From assembly GCA_944323445.1 (NCBI GenBank), contig CALUSM010000006.1:1-64000 (forward strand): 64,000 nucleotides of DNA, read 5' to 3'. Numbering within the stretch: position 1 is the stretch's first letter; each line of letters opens with the position of its first letter. This stretch comes from an uncultured Bacteroidales bacterium. GTDB taxonomy: Bacteria; Bacteroidota; Bacteroidia; Bacteroidales; UBA932. The position numbers were made by a program, and so were the translations under genes. The notes beneath the pieces were generated by a model. That model was not told the origin of the DNA. It searched no databases and worked only from the letters and a program-made list of their open reading frames with translations. This document shows, in pieces, positions 41,855-51,104 of this stretch.

Positions 41855-43003
41855 ATGGAAAAAGCAAAAGTTTACTTCACTGACCTGCACACCTCCACCA
41901 GACTTCCGCTGGTGGAAAAGATGAAAGCCGTGGCCAAGGCCGCCGGCATCGAGAAGATCGATTTCAAGGACAAGTTCGTCGCCATAAAAATGCACTTCGG
42001 CGAGCCCGGCAACCTGGCCTTCCTCAGGCCCAACTATGCCGCCGGCATGGCCGATCTGGTGCGCTCCCTCGGGGGCAAGCCCTATCTGACTGACTGCAAC
42101 ACCCTCTACTCCGGAGGCCGCTCCAACGCGGTGGACCATCTCGAGAGCGCGTCCCGCAACGGTTTCAACCGCCTCAGCGCCGGATGCGACGTGATCATCG
42201 CCGACGGTGTCAAGGGCACCGACTGCCGCGAGCTCCCAATTGAGGGCGGCACCTACTGCAAGACCGCCAAGATAGGTACGGCCATCGTGGACTCAGATGT
42301 GCTCATCGCCCTCTCGCATTTCAAGGGGCACGAGCAGACCGGATTCGGAGGAGCCATCAAGAACATGGGCATGGGCTGCGCCAGCGTGGCCGGCAAGCTC
42401 GAGCTGCACTCCTCGTCGAAGCCCGTGGTCAAGGTAGAGAACTGCCGCTGCTGCGGTATCTGCGTAAAGCACTGCGCCCATGACGCCATCCATCTCGAGA
42501 CCGTGGAGGGCGTGAACCACGCCGGCAAGCATACCGCCGCCGTCATCGACTACGACAAGTGCGTAGGCTGCGGCCAGTGCGTTGCCCTCTGCCAGTACGA
42601 ATCCGCAGTGCTGAAGGACTGGGACACCTCCGAGACCCTCAACGGCAAGATAGCCGAGTACACCAAGGCCATCATCGCCGGCCGTCCCTGCTTCTACGTC
42701 AACCTCATCGTCAACGTTTCCCCCGAGTGCGACTGCTGGAACCACAACGACGCCGCCATCGTGCCCGACCTCGGCATGGCCGCCTCCTTCGACCCAGTGG
42801 CCCTCGACCAGGCCTGCGCCGACATGGTGATGGCCGCCCCCGCCCTCCCCGGCAGCAAGCTCGAGAAGACCCATCCCCACGAGCACCTCTGCGGCGACGA
42901 CAAGTTCCACATTCTCCACCCAGACACCAACTGGCAGTCCGGCCTCGAGCACGCCGAGCGCATCGGCATCGGCACCCGCCAGTATGAGCTCATCCAGATC
43001 TGA
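41855..43003 (+). CDS. DUF362 / 4Fe-4S ferredoxin-domain protein
   Basis: 382 residues: an N-terminal DUF362 domain (KVYFTDLHTST, KMHFGEPGNLAFLRP, LSHFKGHEQTGFGGAIKNMGMG) and two [4Fe-4S] motifs CRCCGICVKHC and CVGCGQCVALC in the second half. Such proteins are presumed electron carriers; the partner is unknown. It ends in a one-base overlap (TGATG) with menA, so the two are translationally coupled, which hints at a quinone-linked redox role by context. Confidence 0.88.
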   Translation: MEKAKVYFTDLHTSTRLPLVEKMKAVAKAAGIEKIDFKDKFVAIKMHFGEPGNLAFLRPNYAAGMADLVRSLGGKPYLTDCNTLYSGGRSNAVDHLESASRNGFNRLSAGCDVIIADGVKGTDCRELPIEGGTYCKTAKIGTAIVDSDVLIALSHFKGHEQTGFGGAIKNMGMGCASVAGKLELHSSSKPVVKVENCRCCGICVKHCAHDAIHLETVEGVNHAGKHTAAVIDYDKCVGCGQCVALCQYESAVLKDWDTSETLNGKIAEYTKAIIAGRPCFYVNLIVNVSPECDCWNHNDAAIVPDLGMAASFDPVALDQACADMVMAAPALPGSKLEKTHPHEHLCGDDKFHILHPDTNWQSGLEHAERIGIGTRQYELIQI

Positions 43004-43914
43004 TGGGAGACACTGTCAAGACAAACTCGCTGAAAGCGTGGGTGCTCGCGGCCAGACCGAAGACGCTGGCTGGAGCGGCCACGCCCGTCATAATGGGAGG
43101 AGGCTGCGCGTGGATGTGGATGGAGGGCAGCGGGATGTCGCCGGCAGAGGCGTTTGACTGGGCGGCATTCGCGCTGTGCATGCTCTTCGCGTGGATCATG
43201 CAGGTGGACGCCAACTTCGTCAACGACTATTTCGACTTCCGCAAGGGCGGGGATACGGAGCGGCGGCTCGGGCCTAAGCGGGCCTGCGCACAGGGATGGA
43301 TTACCCCCGGAGCCATGAAGACAGGTATTCTGGTCACGACGGCCCTCGCCTGTGCGGCCGGACTGCCCCTGATATGGACCGGCGGTCTGTGGATGATAGC
43401 CGTGGGCGCCCTCTGCGTACTGTTCTGCTTCCTGTATACCACGAAATTCTCGAGGCTGGGGCTGGGCGATGTGCTGGTGCTGGTCTTCTTCGGGATTGTC
43501 CCCGTGGGATTCACATTTTACCTGCAGACCGGGACCTGGGACCTGCAGACCACCCTGGCCGGACTCGCCTGCGGCCTGGCCGTAGACTGCCTGCTGATGG
43601 TCAACAACTACCGCGACCGCGCCGAAGATGCCCAACAGGGAAAGAAGACCATCGTCGTGCGCCTCGGAGGCAGCACTGCCATTATGCTATACTACCTTCT
43701 GGGACTATGCGCCACAGCTCTGGCCGCAGCCGCCATTGTCCTGAGCAAGCCCAGATGGTGCGCCGCACCCCTGCTGCTGTACGCTGCCCTGCACCTGGCC
43801 ACATCCCGGCGCATCAGCGATACCGACGGGGCGGCACTGAACCCATTCCTGGGCAAGACGTCCCGCAATTTTTTCCTAATGGCGCTGCTGTTCGCCGCGG
43901 GATGTGCTCTCTGA
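43003..43914 (+). CDS. menA: 1,4-dihydroxy-2-naphthoate polyprenyltransferase
   Basis: MenA prenylates DHNA to demethylmenaquinone in the inner membrane. The 303-residue UbiA-family protein has about eight membrane helices and the two Asp-rich prenyl diphosphate sites NDYFDFRKGGDT and NNYRDRAEDAQQGKKT. RPKTLAGAATPVIMG at the start is typical of MenA. Other men genes are not nearby. Confidence 0.94.
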   Translation: MGDTVKTNSLKAWVLAARPKTLAGAATPVIMGGGCAWMWMEGSGMSPAEAFDWAAFALCMLFAWIMQVDANFVNDYFDFRKGGDTERRLGPKRACAQGWITPGAMKTGILVTTALACAAGLPLIWTGGLWMIAVGALCVLFCFLYTTKFSRLGLGDVLVLVFFGIVPVGFTFYLQTGTWDLQTTLAGLACGLAVDCLLMVNNYRDRAEDAQQGKKTIVVRLGGSTAIMLYYLLGLCATALAAAAIVLSKPRWCAAPLLLYAALHLATSRRISDTDGAALNPFLGKTSRNFFLMALLFAAGCAL

Positions 43915-43948
43915 AAAGATGTAAATATTTCTGCATTAAGGTACAATT

Positions 43949-43981
43949 TTTGCAATAGTCAGTCGATTTGGTCTATATTTG
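43949..43981 (+). promoter_or_regulatory. Promoter of the RND efflux operon
   Basis: TTTG (43949-43952) and TATATTTG (43974-43981) are 21 bases apart; the first gene starts 27 bases later. No regulator gene of TetR or similar type is adjacent. Confidence 0.7.
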
Positions 43982-44007
43982 TACCGCTATAGCTATATTG
44001 CAGTATT

Positions 44008-45330
44008 ATGCAGATTAACATCCCTACAGAGAAATTTACCAGGACAGGCCGGAGAGTGGCCGTCAGAATCAGGAAAATACGTCGACTGCCGAAATGGATA
44101 TGGTATGTCGTCCTCGGAGTGCTCGTGGCGGGCATCACCGTGTGGATCATACTTTCGTGGCCGGAACCGCCCAAACCGGAGTATCCGATAGTCGAGGCGC
44201 AGCCAGTGGTCATCGACGACGTGGAAATCTACGGCGAGTACGCCGGCAAGATCAGTGCCCAGCAGTTCGTGGAGGTGCGTGCTAGGGTCGAGGGATATCT
44301 TGAGGAGATACTGTTCGAGGAAGGCTCCTATGTCAGAAAGAATCAGACCCTGTTCATTATCGACCCCAAGCCTTACCGTGCGGACATGGAAAGAGCCAAG
44401 GCCCAGCTCAACAAGAACAAGGCCCTGGAGCTCAAGGCAGAGAGGGACCTTGAGCGTATCCGTCCTCTCTTTGAGCAGAACGCTGCCAGCCGCCTGGACC
44501 TGGACAACGCAATAGCTGCCTATGAGAGCGCCAAGGCAGAGGTTGTCATGAGCGAGGCGGACCTTACCCAGGCAGAGATAGCCCTTGGATATACTACAGT
44601 CCGCTCCCCCATTTCAGGATTTATCAGTGAGAGCAACGTGGACCTCGGAACCCTCGTAGGACCAGGTGGAAAGTCCCTGCTCACGACCATTGTCAAGAGC
44701 GATACCGTCCAGGTAGACTTCAGCATGACGTCGCTCGACTACCTCAAGAGCCGCGAGAGGAACGTCAACCTCGGACAGCAGGACACCGCCCGCAAGTGGA
44801 ACCCCTACGTGACCATCACCCTGGCCGACAACTCGGAATACCCTATGAAGGGCTTCGTGGACTTCGCCGACCCCCAGGTGGACCCCAACACCGGAACATT
44901 CTCCGTCAGGGCCGAAATGGCCAATCCTGACCGCGCCCTCCTTCCCGGACAGATCACCAAGGTGCGCCTCCTTCTGGACGTGCGAGAGGATGCAATCGTG
45001 GTGCCTACCAAAGCCCTGGTCATCGAGAAGGGCGGAGCCTACGTCTACGCCTGCCGCCCGGACAGCATAGTCGAGAAGAGATTTATCGAGCTCGGTCCCG
45101 AGATAGGTAACAACGTAGTAGTCGAGCGAGGATTAGGACCTGACGAAAACATCATCGTCGAGGGCTTCCACAAACTCAGCCACGGTGTCAAGGTGGCCCC
45201 GATAATCGTAACGCCGGAACGTCCTCAGGCAGACTCCGAGAACGGCGGCCGCTTCTCATTCGGCACCGACAGCACTTCATACGAAAACACAGACAGCACC
45301 AAGACAGAGACTACAGCGGATGAAAAGTGA
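44008..45330 (+). CDS. RND efflux periplasmic adaptor (AcrA/MexA type)
   Basis: The 440-residue membrane-fusion protein links the inner-membrane pump to the outer-membrane channel. A single N-terminal membrane helix (about 32-51) replaces the usual lipid anchor. Then come the barrel-sandwich (EVRARVEGYLEEILFEEGSYVRKNQ region), an alpha-hairpin (about 125-190), the beta-barrel and membrane-proximal domains, and a Ser/Thr-rich acidic tail. It overlaps the pump gene by 11 bases. Confidence 0.94.
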   Translation: MQINIPTEKFTRTGRRVAVRIRKIRRLPKWIWYVVLGVLVAGITVWIILSWPEPPKPEYPIVEAQPVVIDDVEIYGEYAGKISAQQFVEVRARVEGYLEEILFEEGSYVRKNQTLFIIDPKPYRADMERAKAQLNKNKALELKAERDLERIRPLFEQNAASRLDLDNAIAAYESAKAEVVMSEADLTQAEIALGYTTVRSPISGFISESNVDLGTLVGPGGKSLLTTIVKSDTVQVDFSMTSLDYLKSRERNVNLGQQDTARKWNPYVTITLADNSEYPMKGFVDFADPQVDPNTGTFSVRAEMANPDRALLPGQITKVRLLLDVREDAIVVPTKALVIEKGGAYVYACRPDSIVEKRFIELGPEIGNNVVVERGLGPDENIIVEGFHKLSHGVKVAPIIVTPERPQADSENGGRFSFGTDSTSYENTDSTKTETTADEK

Positions 45331-48300
45331 TTTCTTCATAGACCGGCCGATATTCTCCACGGTCATCTCGATAGTCATCGTACTGGTAGGTCTCATCGGA
45401 CTCTTCCTGCTGCCTATCGACCAGTACCCCAATATCGTGCCTCCGGTAGTGCAGGTCTCGGCCTCCTACCCCGGAGCTGACGCGGAGACCGTATCCCAGG
45501 CAGTAGCCACCCCTATCGAGCAGGAGCTCAACGGTACCCCCGGCATGCTCTACATGGAGTCGCGCAGCACCAACTCCGGCTCCTTCACCGTTACGATTAC
45601 ATTCGACATCAGCACCGACCCCGACCTGGCGGCCGTCGAGATCCAGAACAGGGTAAAGCAGGCCGAGGCCCGTCTTCCGGCCGAGGTCATCCAGAACGGC
45701 ATCTCGGTGGACAAACAGGCTTCGAACAAGCTGATGACCATCACCCTGCTGTCCAACGACCCCAAGTTTGACGAGGTATACCTCAGCAACTACGCCACCC
45801 TCAACGTGCTCGACATGCTCCGCCGTATCCCTGGCGTGGGCCGCGTGTCCAACGTCGGCAGCCGCTACTACGGCATGCAGATATGGGTGCAGCCTGAGCG
45901 TCTGGCCAGCCTGGGCCTGACCGTTCAGGACATCCAGAGCGCTCTCAGGGAGCAGAACCGCGAGTCCGCGGCAGGAGTGTTGGGACAGCAGCCCATGAAC
46001 GGAGTGGACGTGACCGTACCCATCGTGGCCCAGGGCCGACTTTCCACGGTCAGCGAATTCGAGGACATAGTCATCAGAGCCAATCCCGATGGCTCCATAA
46101 TCCGCCTGCGTGATGTGGCCCGCGTCTCCCTCGAAGCCCAGTCCTACAACACCGAGAGCGGTATCAACGGGGGAAACGCCGCCGTGATGGACATCCGCAT
46201 GCTCCCCGGCATGAATGCCATGGAAGTGTCCAAGTCCGTCAAGAAGGCCATGGACGAGATCAGCCGCAACTTCCCCGAAGGCATCTCCTACATGATTCCC
46301 TTCGACATGACCGAGTACATCTCCCAGTCCATACACGAGGTGTACAAGACCCTGTTCGAGGCCCTCTTCCTCGTGATTCTGGTGGTGTTCCTCTCCCTGC
46401 AGAGCTGGAGAGCGACACTCATTCCGGCCATTGCGGTGCCCATTTCCCTGATCGGCACCTTCGGCGTGATGCTGATATTCGGATTCTCCCTCAACACCCT
46501 GACCCTCCTCGGCCTGGTCCTGGCCATCGGCACTGTCGTGGACGACGCGATAGTGGTGGTCGAAAACGTGGACCGCATCATGAACGAGGAGAAACTGTCT
46601 GCCTACGAGGCGACCAAGAAGGCCATGAACGGCCTGGGCAGTGCGCTGATAGCCATGTCGCTCGTGCTCTGCGCCGTGTTCATTCCCGTGAGCTTCCTCT
46701 CCGGCATCACAGGAGCCCTCTACCGCCAGTTCACCATCACCATCGCGGTATCCGTAATCATCTCCACCATAGTGGCCCTGACCATGAGTCCCGTGATGTG
46801 CGCCCAGTTTCTCAAGCCCAAGAAGGAGGGCGAGGAGGAGCACAAGAACTTCATCTTCCGCGCCATCAACCGCTGGCTCTCTAAAGGTCAGACAGTCTAC
46901 GCACGCATCATACGCAGCTTCCTGTCTCACTCCAAGCGTTCCTTCGCAGCATTCGGCATAGGCCTGGTCTCCATCTGGGCTATGGCACAGCTCGTGCCCC
47001 AGAGCTTCCTGCCGCAGGAGGACCAGGGATATTTCACAGTTGAGTTCGAACTGCCCGAAGGCGCCACCCTCGAAAGGACCCGCGAAGTCACCGACCGCGC
47101 CATGGCATGGCTCCTGAACCAGCCCGATGTCCGCTATGTGCTCAATGTCACCGGTTCCAGCCCCCGCGTCGGGACCAACCAGGCCCGCAGCCAGCTGACA
47201 GTCATCATGAAACCGTGGGAAGAGCGCGAGGATCCCGACCTGCCGGCATTCATGTCCCGCGTTATGGACGAATTCTCCGTCTATCCCGAGAGCAAGGTCT
47301 ACCTCAGCACACCTCCCGTCATACCGGGACTCGGCACATCCGGAGGTTTCGAGATGGCCCTGGAGGCACGAGGCGACCTGACCTACGAGGAGCTGCAAAG
47401 AGCATCCGACACCTTAGTATATTATGCCTCCCAGCGCAAGGAGCTCACCCGAGTCAGCAGCTCCATGCAGGGTGACATACCCAAGCTGTACTACGATGTA
47501 GACCGCGACCGGGCCAAACTCCTGGGAGTCTCCGTATCAGACCTGTTCACCACGATGAAGGCCTTCACTGGCTCTGTCTACGTCAACGACTTCAACCTCT
47601 TCAACCGAGTCTACCGCGTCTATATTCAGGCCGAGGAGCCCTACCGCCGCTGGCGTGACAACATGAACATGTACTTCGTCCGCGGAAACGGAGGCGCCAT
47701 GATTCCTGTAACCTCCATAGGCACCACCGAGTACACCACCGGTCCCGGAACCATCAAGCGCTTCAACATGTACTACGCCGCCACCATCACCGGCGAAGCG
47801 GCCCACGGCTACAGTTCCGGACAGGCCATGGCCATCATGGAGGAGATTGTGCGTGAGAAACTGCCTGCCAACGTCGGCATCGAATGGAGCGGACTCTCCT
47901 ACCAGGAGAAGCAGCAGAGCGGCCAGACCGGACTCGTCCTGGCCCTGGCGTTCCTCTTCGTGTTCCTGTTCCTTGCTGCACAGTACGAGAGCTGGTCGGT
48001 ACCCATAGCCGTCATCCTGTCACTTCCTGTGGCATGTATCGGCGCATTCCTGTCGATTCTGGTCCTGGGCATGGAAAACAATGTCTACTTCCAGATCGGA
48101 CTCGTAATGCTCATAGGCGTGGCCGCCAAGAATGCGATTCTCATCGTGGAGTTCGCCAAGGAAGAGGTGGAAAAGGGCAAGGACATAGTGGAGGCCGCCA
48201 TTGCAGCATCGGAGCTGCGTTTCAGGCCCATCGTCATGACCTCCCTGACCTTCATCCTCGGTATGCTGCCCCTCGTGCTTGCCACCGGACCCGGCTCGGC

Positions 48301-48448
48301 CAGCCGTCAGGGTATCGGCGTCGGAGTATTCTTCGGCATGATAGCGGCCATCACCTTCGGAATAGTATTCGTACCTTTCTTCTTCGTCTGGATATACAGG
48401 CTCAAGGAGAGATTTGCCAACAGGAAAAAGAAGAGACTGAAAGCATGA
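45320..48448 (+). CDS. RND multidrug efflux pump (HAE1/AcrB type)
   Basis: The 1042-residue trimeric proton-driven pump has 12 predicted membrane helices and two large periplasmic loops. The proton-relay Asp pair in helix 4 is intact (AIGTVVDDAIVVVENVDR), and the opening FFIDRPIFSTVISIVIVLVG and the later GIGVGVFFGMIAAIT are typical HAE1 signatures. Spectrum of substrates is not readable. It overlaps the outer-membrane gene by four bases (ATGA). Confidence 0.96.
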   Translation: MKSDFFIDRPIFSTVISIVIVLVGLIGLFLLPIDQYPNIVPPVVQVSASYPGADAETVSQAVATPIEQELNGTPGMLYMESRSTNSGSFTVTITFDISTDPDLAAVEIQNRVKQAEARLPAEVIQNGISVDKQASNKLMTITLLSNDPKFDEVYLSNYATLNVLDMLRRIPGVGRVSNVGSRYYGMQIWVQPERLASLGLTVQDIQSALREQNRESAAGVLGQQPMNGVDVTVPIVAQGRLSTVSEFEDIVIRANPDGSIIRLRDVARVSLEAQSYNTESGINGGNAAVMDIRMLPGMNAMEVSKSVKKAMDEISRNFPEGISYMIPFDMTEYISQSIHEVYKTLFEALFLVILVVFLSLQSWRATLIPAIAVPISLIGTFGVMLIFGFSLNTLTLLGLVLAIGTVVDDAIVVVENVDRIMNEEKLSAYEATKKAMNGLGSALIAMSLVLCAVFIPVSFLSGITGALYRQFTITIAVSVIISTIVALTMSPVMCAQFLKPKKEGEEEHKNFIFRAINRWLSKGQTVYARIIRSFLSHSKRSFAAFGIGLVSIWAMAQLVPQSFLPQEDQGYFTVEFELPEGATLERTREVTDRAMAWLLNQPDVRYVLNVTGSSPRVGTNQARSQLTVIMKPWEEREDPDLPAFMSRVMDEFSVYPESKVYLSTPPVIPGLGTSGGFEMALEARGDLTYEELQRASDTLVYYASQRKELTRVSSSMQGDIPKLYYDVDRDRAKLLGVSVSDLFTTMKAFTGSVYVNDFNLFNRVYRVYIQAEEPYRRWRDNMNMYFVRGNGGAMIPVTSIGTTEYTTGPGTIKRFNMYYAATITGEAAHGYSSGQAMAIMEEIVREKLPANVGIEWSGLSYQEKQQSGQTGLVLALAFLFVFLFLAAQYESWSVPIAVILSLPVACIGAFLSILVLGMENNVYFQIGLVMLIGVAAKNAILIVEFAKEEVEKGKDIVEAAIAASELRFRPIVMTSLTFILGMLPLVLATGPGSASRQGIGVGVFFGMIAAITFGIVFVPFFFVWIYRLKERFANRKKKRLKA

Positions 48449-49848
48449 GACAAAGTTTAGTAAAAATATCAGCCGCAGCAGCAGTATGCAGTGCGCTCAT
48501 CCTCCTGCAGGGATGCGGGGCCGCAGTGAAAAAATGCATCGACCCCCAGCTCGACATCCCGGAGACCATCCTGCCGGGAGGCTACGCCGACTCGCTCTGC
48601 CTGGCCGACCTCGAGTGGTCTGAGATATTCTCCGACCCCCTGCTCAAGGACCTCATAGAGAAGACTCTGGAAAATAACCGGGATATGCTCTCCGCAGCCG
48701 CCAGGGTCCGCGAACTCGAGCGTCTCCACAGGGTAGTCCGCGCCGACCAGTTCCCGTCCTTCAATGCCAGAGGCTATCTGGACCAGGAGAACTATCAGTA
48801 CACAGATGCGGCCCCCGTCAAGGACAATGAGTTCGGTCTGAAGGCCGGAGTCTCCTGGGAGGTGGATTTCTTCGGCCGCCTGCGCTGGGCCAACCGCGGG
48901 GCAATCGCCCAATACCTCGGCTCCATCGAGTCGCAGAGAGCCATGCAGATGACCCTCGTAGCCGCAGTGGCCACGGCATACTTCGAACTGGCCGCCCTGG
49001 ACAACGAGCTGGACATCGTCCTCCGCACCCGCGACACCTGGAGAGAGAACGTCAAGCAGGCCCGTCTCCGTTTCGAAGGCGGACTGACCACAGAGATTCC
49101 CTACCAGCAGGCACAGGTAGAGTACGCCAGCACGGCAGCCCTCGTGCCTGACCTGCAGAATGAGATTGCACTGAAGGAACATGAGATCGCTCTGCTCGCA
49201 GGAGAGTTTCCATCCTCAGTGGAGCGCTCAAAACTCAACACCCACGACCGCTTCCCCGACCTGATGCACGTGGGAGTACCCTCCGAACTGCTCCAGCGCC
49301 GTCCCGACCTGCTGGCCGCCGGACAGGCCCTCAAGGCCGCCATGGCCGATGTGGGAGTAGCCTGGGCCAACCGTTTTCCCAGGCTGGAGATATCCTTTAC
49401 AGCAGGAGTGGAGAACAACACCTTCACCCACTTCTTCACAGGGCCCTACTGGTATCCTGTCCTGAACCTGACATCCCCCCTCTTCGCATTCGGCAAGAAC
49501 AGGGCCCGCTACCAGGCATCCATAGAAGCCTACAACCAGGAGAGATACCAGTACGAGCAGAAAGTCCTCGAAGTCTTCAAGGAGGTCAATGATGCAGTCG
49601 CTTCCTACAACTCCGCACGCGAGAAAGTATCCCTTCTGGGCAATCTGCAGGACGCCTCCCGCAAATACGTGGAGCTCGCCCTCTTCCAGTACCAGAACGG
49701 CTACATCAGCTACATGGACGTCCTCGATGCCCAGCGCAGCTACTTCAACGCCGAGATCGACTACTCCAACTCCGTCCGTGACGAATTCCTCGCCATCATC
49801 GGCCTCTACAAGGCCCTCGGCGGCGGGTGGTCCGACGACGCGGAATAA
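48445..49848 (+). CDS. RND outer-membrane channel lipoprotein (OprM/NodT type)
   Basis: 467 residues with a lipobox LLQGC (Cys at about 22), two OEP repeats of four helices, and the family's PFWSLFSDPLLKDL-like start (LEWSEIFSDPLLKDL). The reading frame is open for 187 codons upstream inside the pump gene, but the lipoprotein signal and the ATGA overlap fix the start at 48445. It completes the tripartite pump. A 28-base palindrome begins at the second base of its stop codon. Confidence 0.94.
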   Translation: MRQSLVKISAAAAVCSALILLQGCGAAVKKCIDPQLDIPETILPGGYADSLCLADLEWSEIFSDPLLKDLIEKTLENNRDMLSAAARVRELERLHRVVRADQFPSFNARGYLDQENYQYTDAAPVKDNEFGLKAGVSWEVDFFGRLRWANRGAIAQYLGSIESQRAMQMTLVAAVATAYFELAALDNELDIVLRTRDTWRENVKQARLRFEGGLTTEIPYQQAQVEYASTAALVPDLQNEIALKEHEIALLAGEFPSSVERSKLNTHDRFPDLMHVGVPSELLQRRPDLLAAGQALKAAMADVGVAWANRFPRLEISFTAGVENNTFTHFFTGPYWYPVLNLTSPLFAFGKNRARYQASIEAYNQERYQYEQKVLEVFKEVNDAVASYNSAREKVSLLGNLQDASRKYVELALFQYQNGYISYMDVLDAQRSYFNAEIDYSNSVRDEFLAIIGLYKALGGGWSDDAE

Positions 49849-49874
49849 CAAAAAACGTTGCAACGTTTTTTGTT
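49847..49874. promoter_or_regulatory. 28-base perfect palindrome, terminator or operator
   Basis: 49847-49874 is self-complementary end to end, centred on ACGTTGCAACGT, with six-base A and T flanks. It starts within the stop codon of the efflux operon and covers the likely -33 region of the ATPase gene. A further GTTGCAAC lies at 49872-49879. It can form a terminator hairpin in both directions, or bind a dimeric repressor. Confidence 0.7.
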
Positions 49875-49888
49875 GCAACAATTTTTGT

Positions 49889-49896
49889 TATATTTG
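49889..49896 (+). promoter_or_regulatory. -7 box of the AAA ATPase gene
   Basis: TATATTTG lies 23 bases before the ATG at 49920. A TTG at 49870-49872 within the palindrome could form part of the -33 element. Confidence 0.6.
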
Positions 49897-49919
49897 CATG
49901 GAATTGTAATTTCACGCTT

Positions 49920-51053
49920 ATGGAGGCTCCTTTTATTTTTGGGAAAATCGCGACGGACGACAATTTTACTGACCGCGAACAGGAGACCGCGCATCTGGTC
50001 GCCAATTTCAAGTCGTTGATAAACACTATCCTGATATCGCCGAGACGATGGGGGAAGAGTTCGCTCGTCAACAGGGCTGCGGAACTTGCACTCAAAAGCG
50101 ACAGCCGCCTGAAAATCTGCCTCGTAGACCTGTTCAACGTGAAAAGCGAGGAACATTTCTACCAGCTGCTGGCTGAGGATGTCATCAAAGCCACATCATC
50201 CCGATTGGAAGAAGCCGTGGGGAATACAAGAAAATTCATCTCGCAGCTTATCCCCAGAATCACTGTCGGCAATGAAATCTCCGGCGACATCTCACTGGGG
50301 TTCGACTGGGAAGAACTGAAACGGACTCCGGACGAGGTACTGGACCTGGCTGAAAATATCGCGGCCGCAAAGGACCTGAGAATAGTCGTCTGCATCGACG
50401 AGTTTCAGAATGTAGCCGAATTCGAGGACCCGCTGTACTTCCAGCGCAGGCTCCGTTCCCACTGGCAGCGGCATCAGAAAGTATCCTACTGCATCTACGG
50501 CAGCAAGCGCCACATGATGACGGACATCTTCACAAATCCACAGATGCCTTTCTACAAATTCGGAGACCTGTTCTTCCTGGAAAAAATCAAGACCGAATAC
50601 TTCGCCCCCTTCATCGCGGAGCGGTTCGCCGCCACCGGGAAATCCATAGACCATGAGGCCTGTCTGGAGATAATATCGCTCGCAGACAACCATCCCTACT
50701 ATGTCCAACAGCTTGCCCAGATCTCCTGGCTGCGGGCAACTGACGGGCACTGCACCACCGGAATAGTCAGGCAGTCGCATGAAACCCTCGTCCAGCAGCT
50801 CAGTCTCCTTTTCGTCACCATAACCGAGGGACTTACCAATCAGCAGCTCGCCCTGCTCCACGCCATGTCTGCCGGAGAAACAGCATTTACCTCTGCTGAG
50901 GTCATGAAAAAATACCGCATATCCTCCTCCATGTCTGTTTCCCGCTCAAAGAAATCCCTCGTCGAGAAAGACATCCTCGACATCAACGCCGGAACCATCT
51001 CATTCCAGGACCCGATCTACGCCTGGTGGCTCCGGCACTGCTATTTCATTTAG
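49920..51053 (+). CDS. Orphan AAA-type ATPase (archaeal ATPase-like)
   Basis: 377 residues. After the start motif FIFGKIATDDNFTDRE comes a Walker A variant ILISPRRWGKSSLV (the leading Gly is replaced by Pro-Arg-Arg), a hydrophobic Walker B with VVCIDEFQNVAEF, a sensor-like YGSKRHMM, and a C-terminal winged-helix-like region (NQQLALLHAMSAGETAFTSAEVMKKY). This family of stand-alone ATPases is widespread in Bacteroidota and archaea and is poorly understood; roles in DNA-linked or stress processes have been guessed. It is a single-gene unit between the efflux operon and an SDR gene. An upstream extension to 49827 would run through the promoter. Confidence 0.82.
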   Translation: MEAPFIFGKIATDDNFTDREQETAHLVANFKSLINTILISPRRWGKSSLVNRAAELALKSDSRLKICLVDLFNVKSEEHFYQLLAEDVIKATSSRLEEAVGNTRKFISQLIPRITVGNEISGDISLGFDWEELKRTPDEVLDLAENIAAAKDLRIVVCIDEFQNVAEFEDPLYFQRRLRSHWQRHQKVSYCIYGSKRHMMTDIFTNPQMPFYKFGDLFFLEKIKTEYFAPFIAERFAATGKSIDHEACLEIISLADNHPYYVQQLAQISWLRATDGHCTTGIVRQSHETLVQQLSLLFVTITEGLTNQQLALLHAMSAGETAFTSAEVMKKYRISSSMSVSRSKKSLVEKDILDINAGTISFQDPIYAWWLRHCYFI

Positions 51054-51074
51054 CACACTTTAGAGGATTTTGCG

Positions 51075-51082
51075 TAACTTTG
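51075..51082 (+). promoter_or_regulatory. -7 box of the SDR gene
   Basis: TAACTTTG lies 22 bases before the ATG at 51105. The alternative TTG at 51087 is only four bases away and unlikely. Confidence 0.55.
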
Positions 51083-51104
51083 TAGGTTGAAAATAGAAAC
51101 AGAT

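Noticed and set aside
45311..47398. Long antisense frame of 695 codons opposite the RND pump gene
   Set aside because: It is the complement of a well-conserved HAE1 pump; long antisense frames are common in GC-rich genes. Similar cases at 1653-3101, 10124-11644, 11885-13969 and 29081-30334 were rejected for the same reason.
47884..48444. N-terminal extension of the outer-membrane channel protein
   Set aside because: The frame is open but lies within the pump gene; the lipoprotein signal and ATGA overlap fix the start at 48445.
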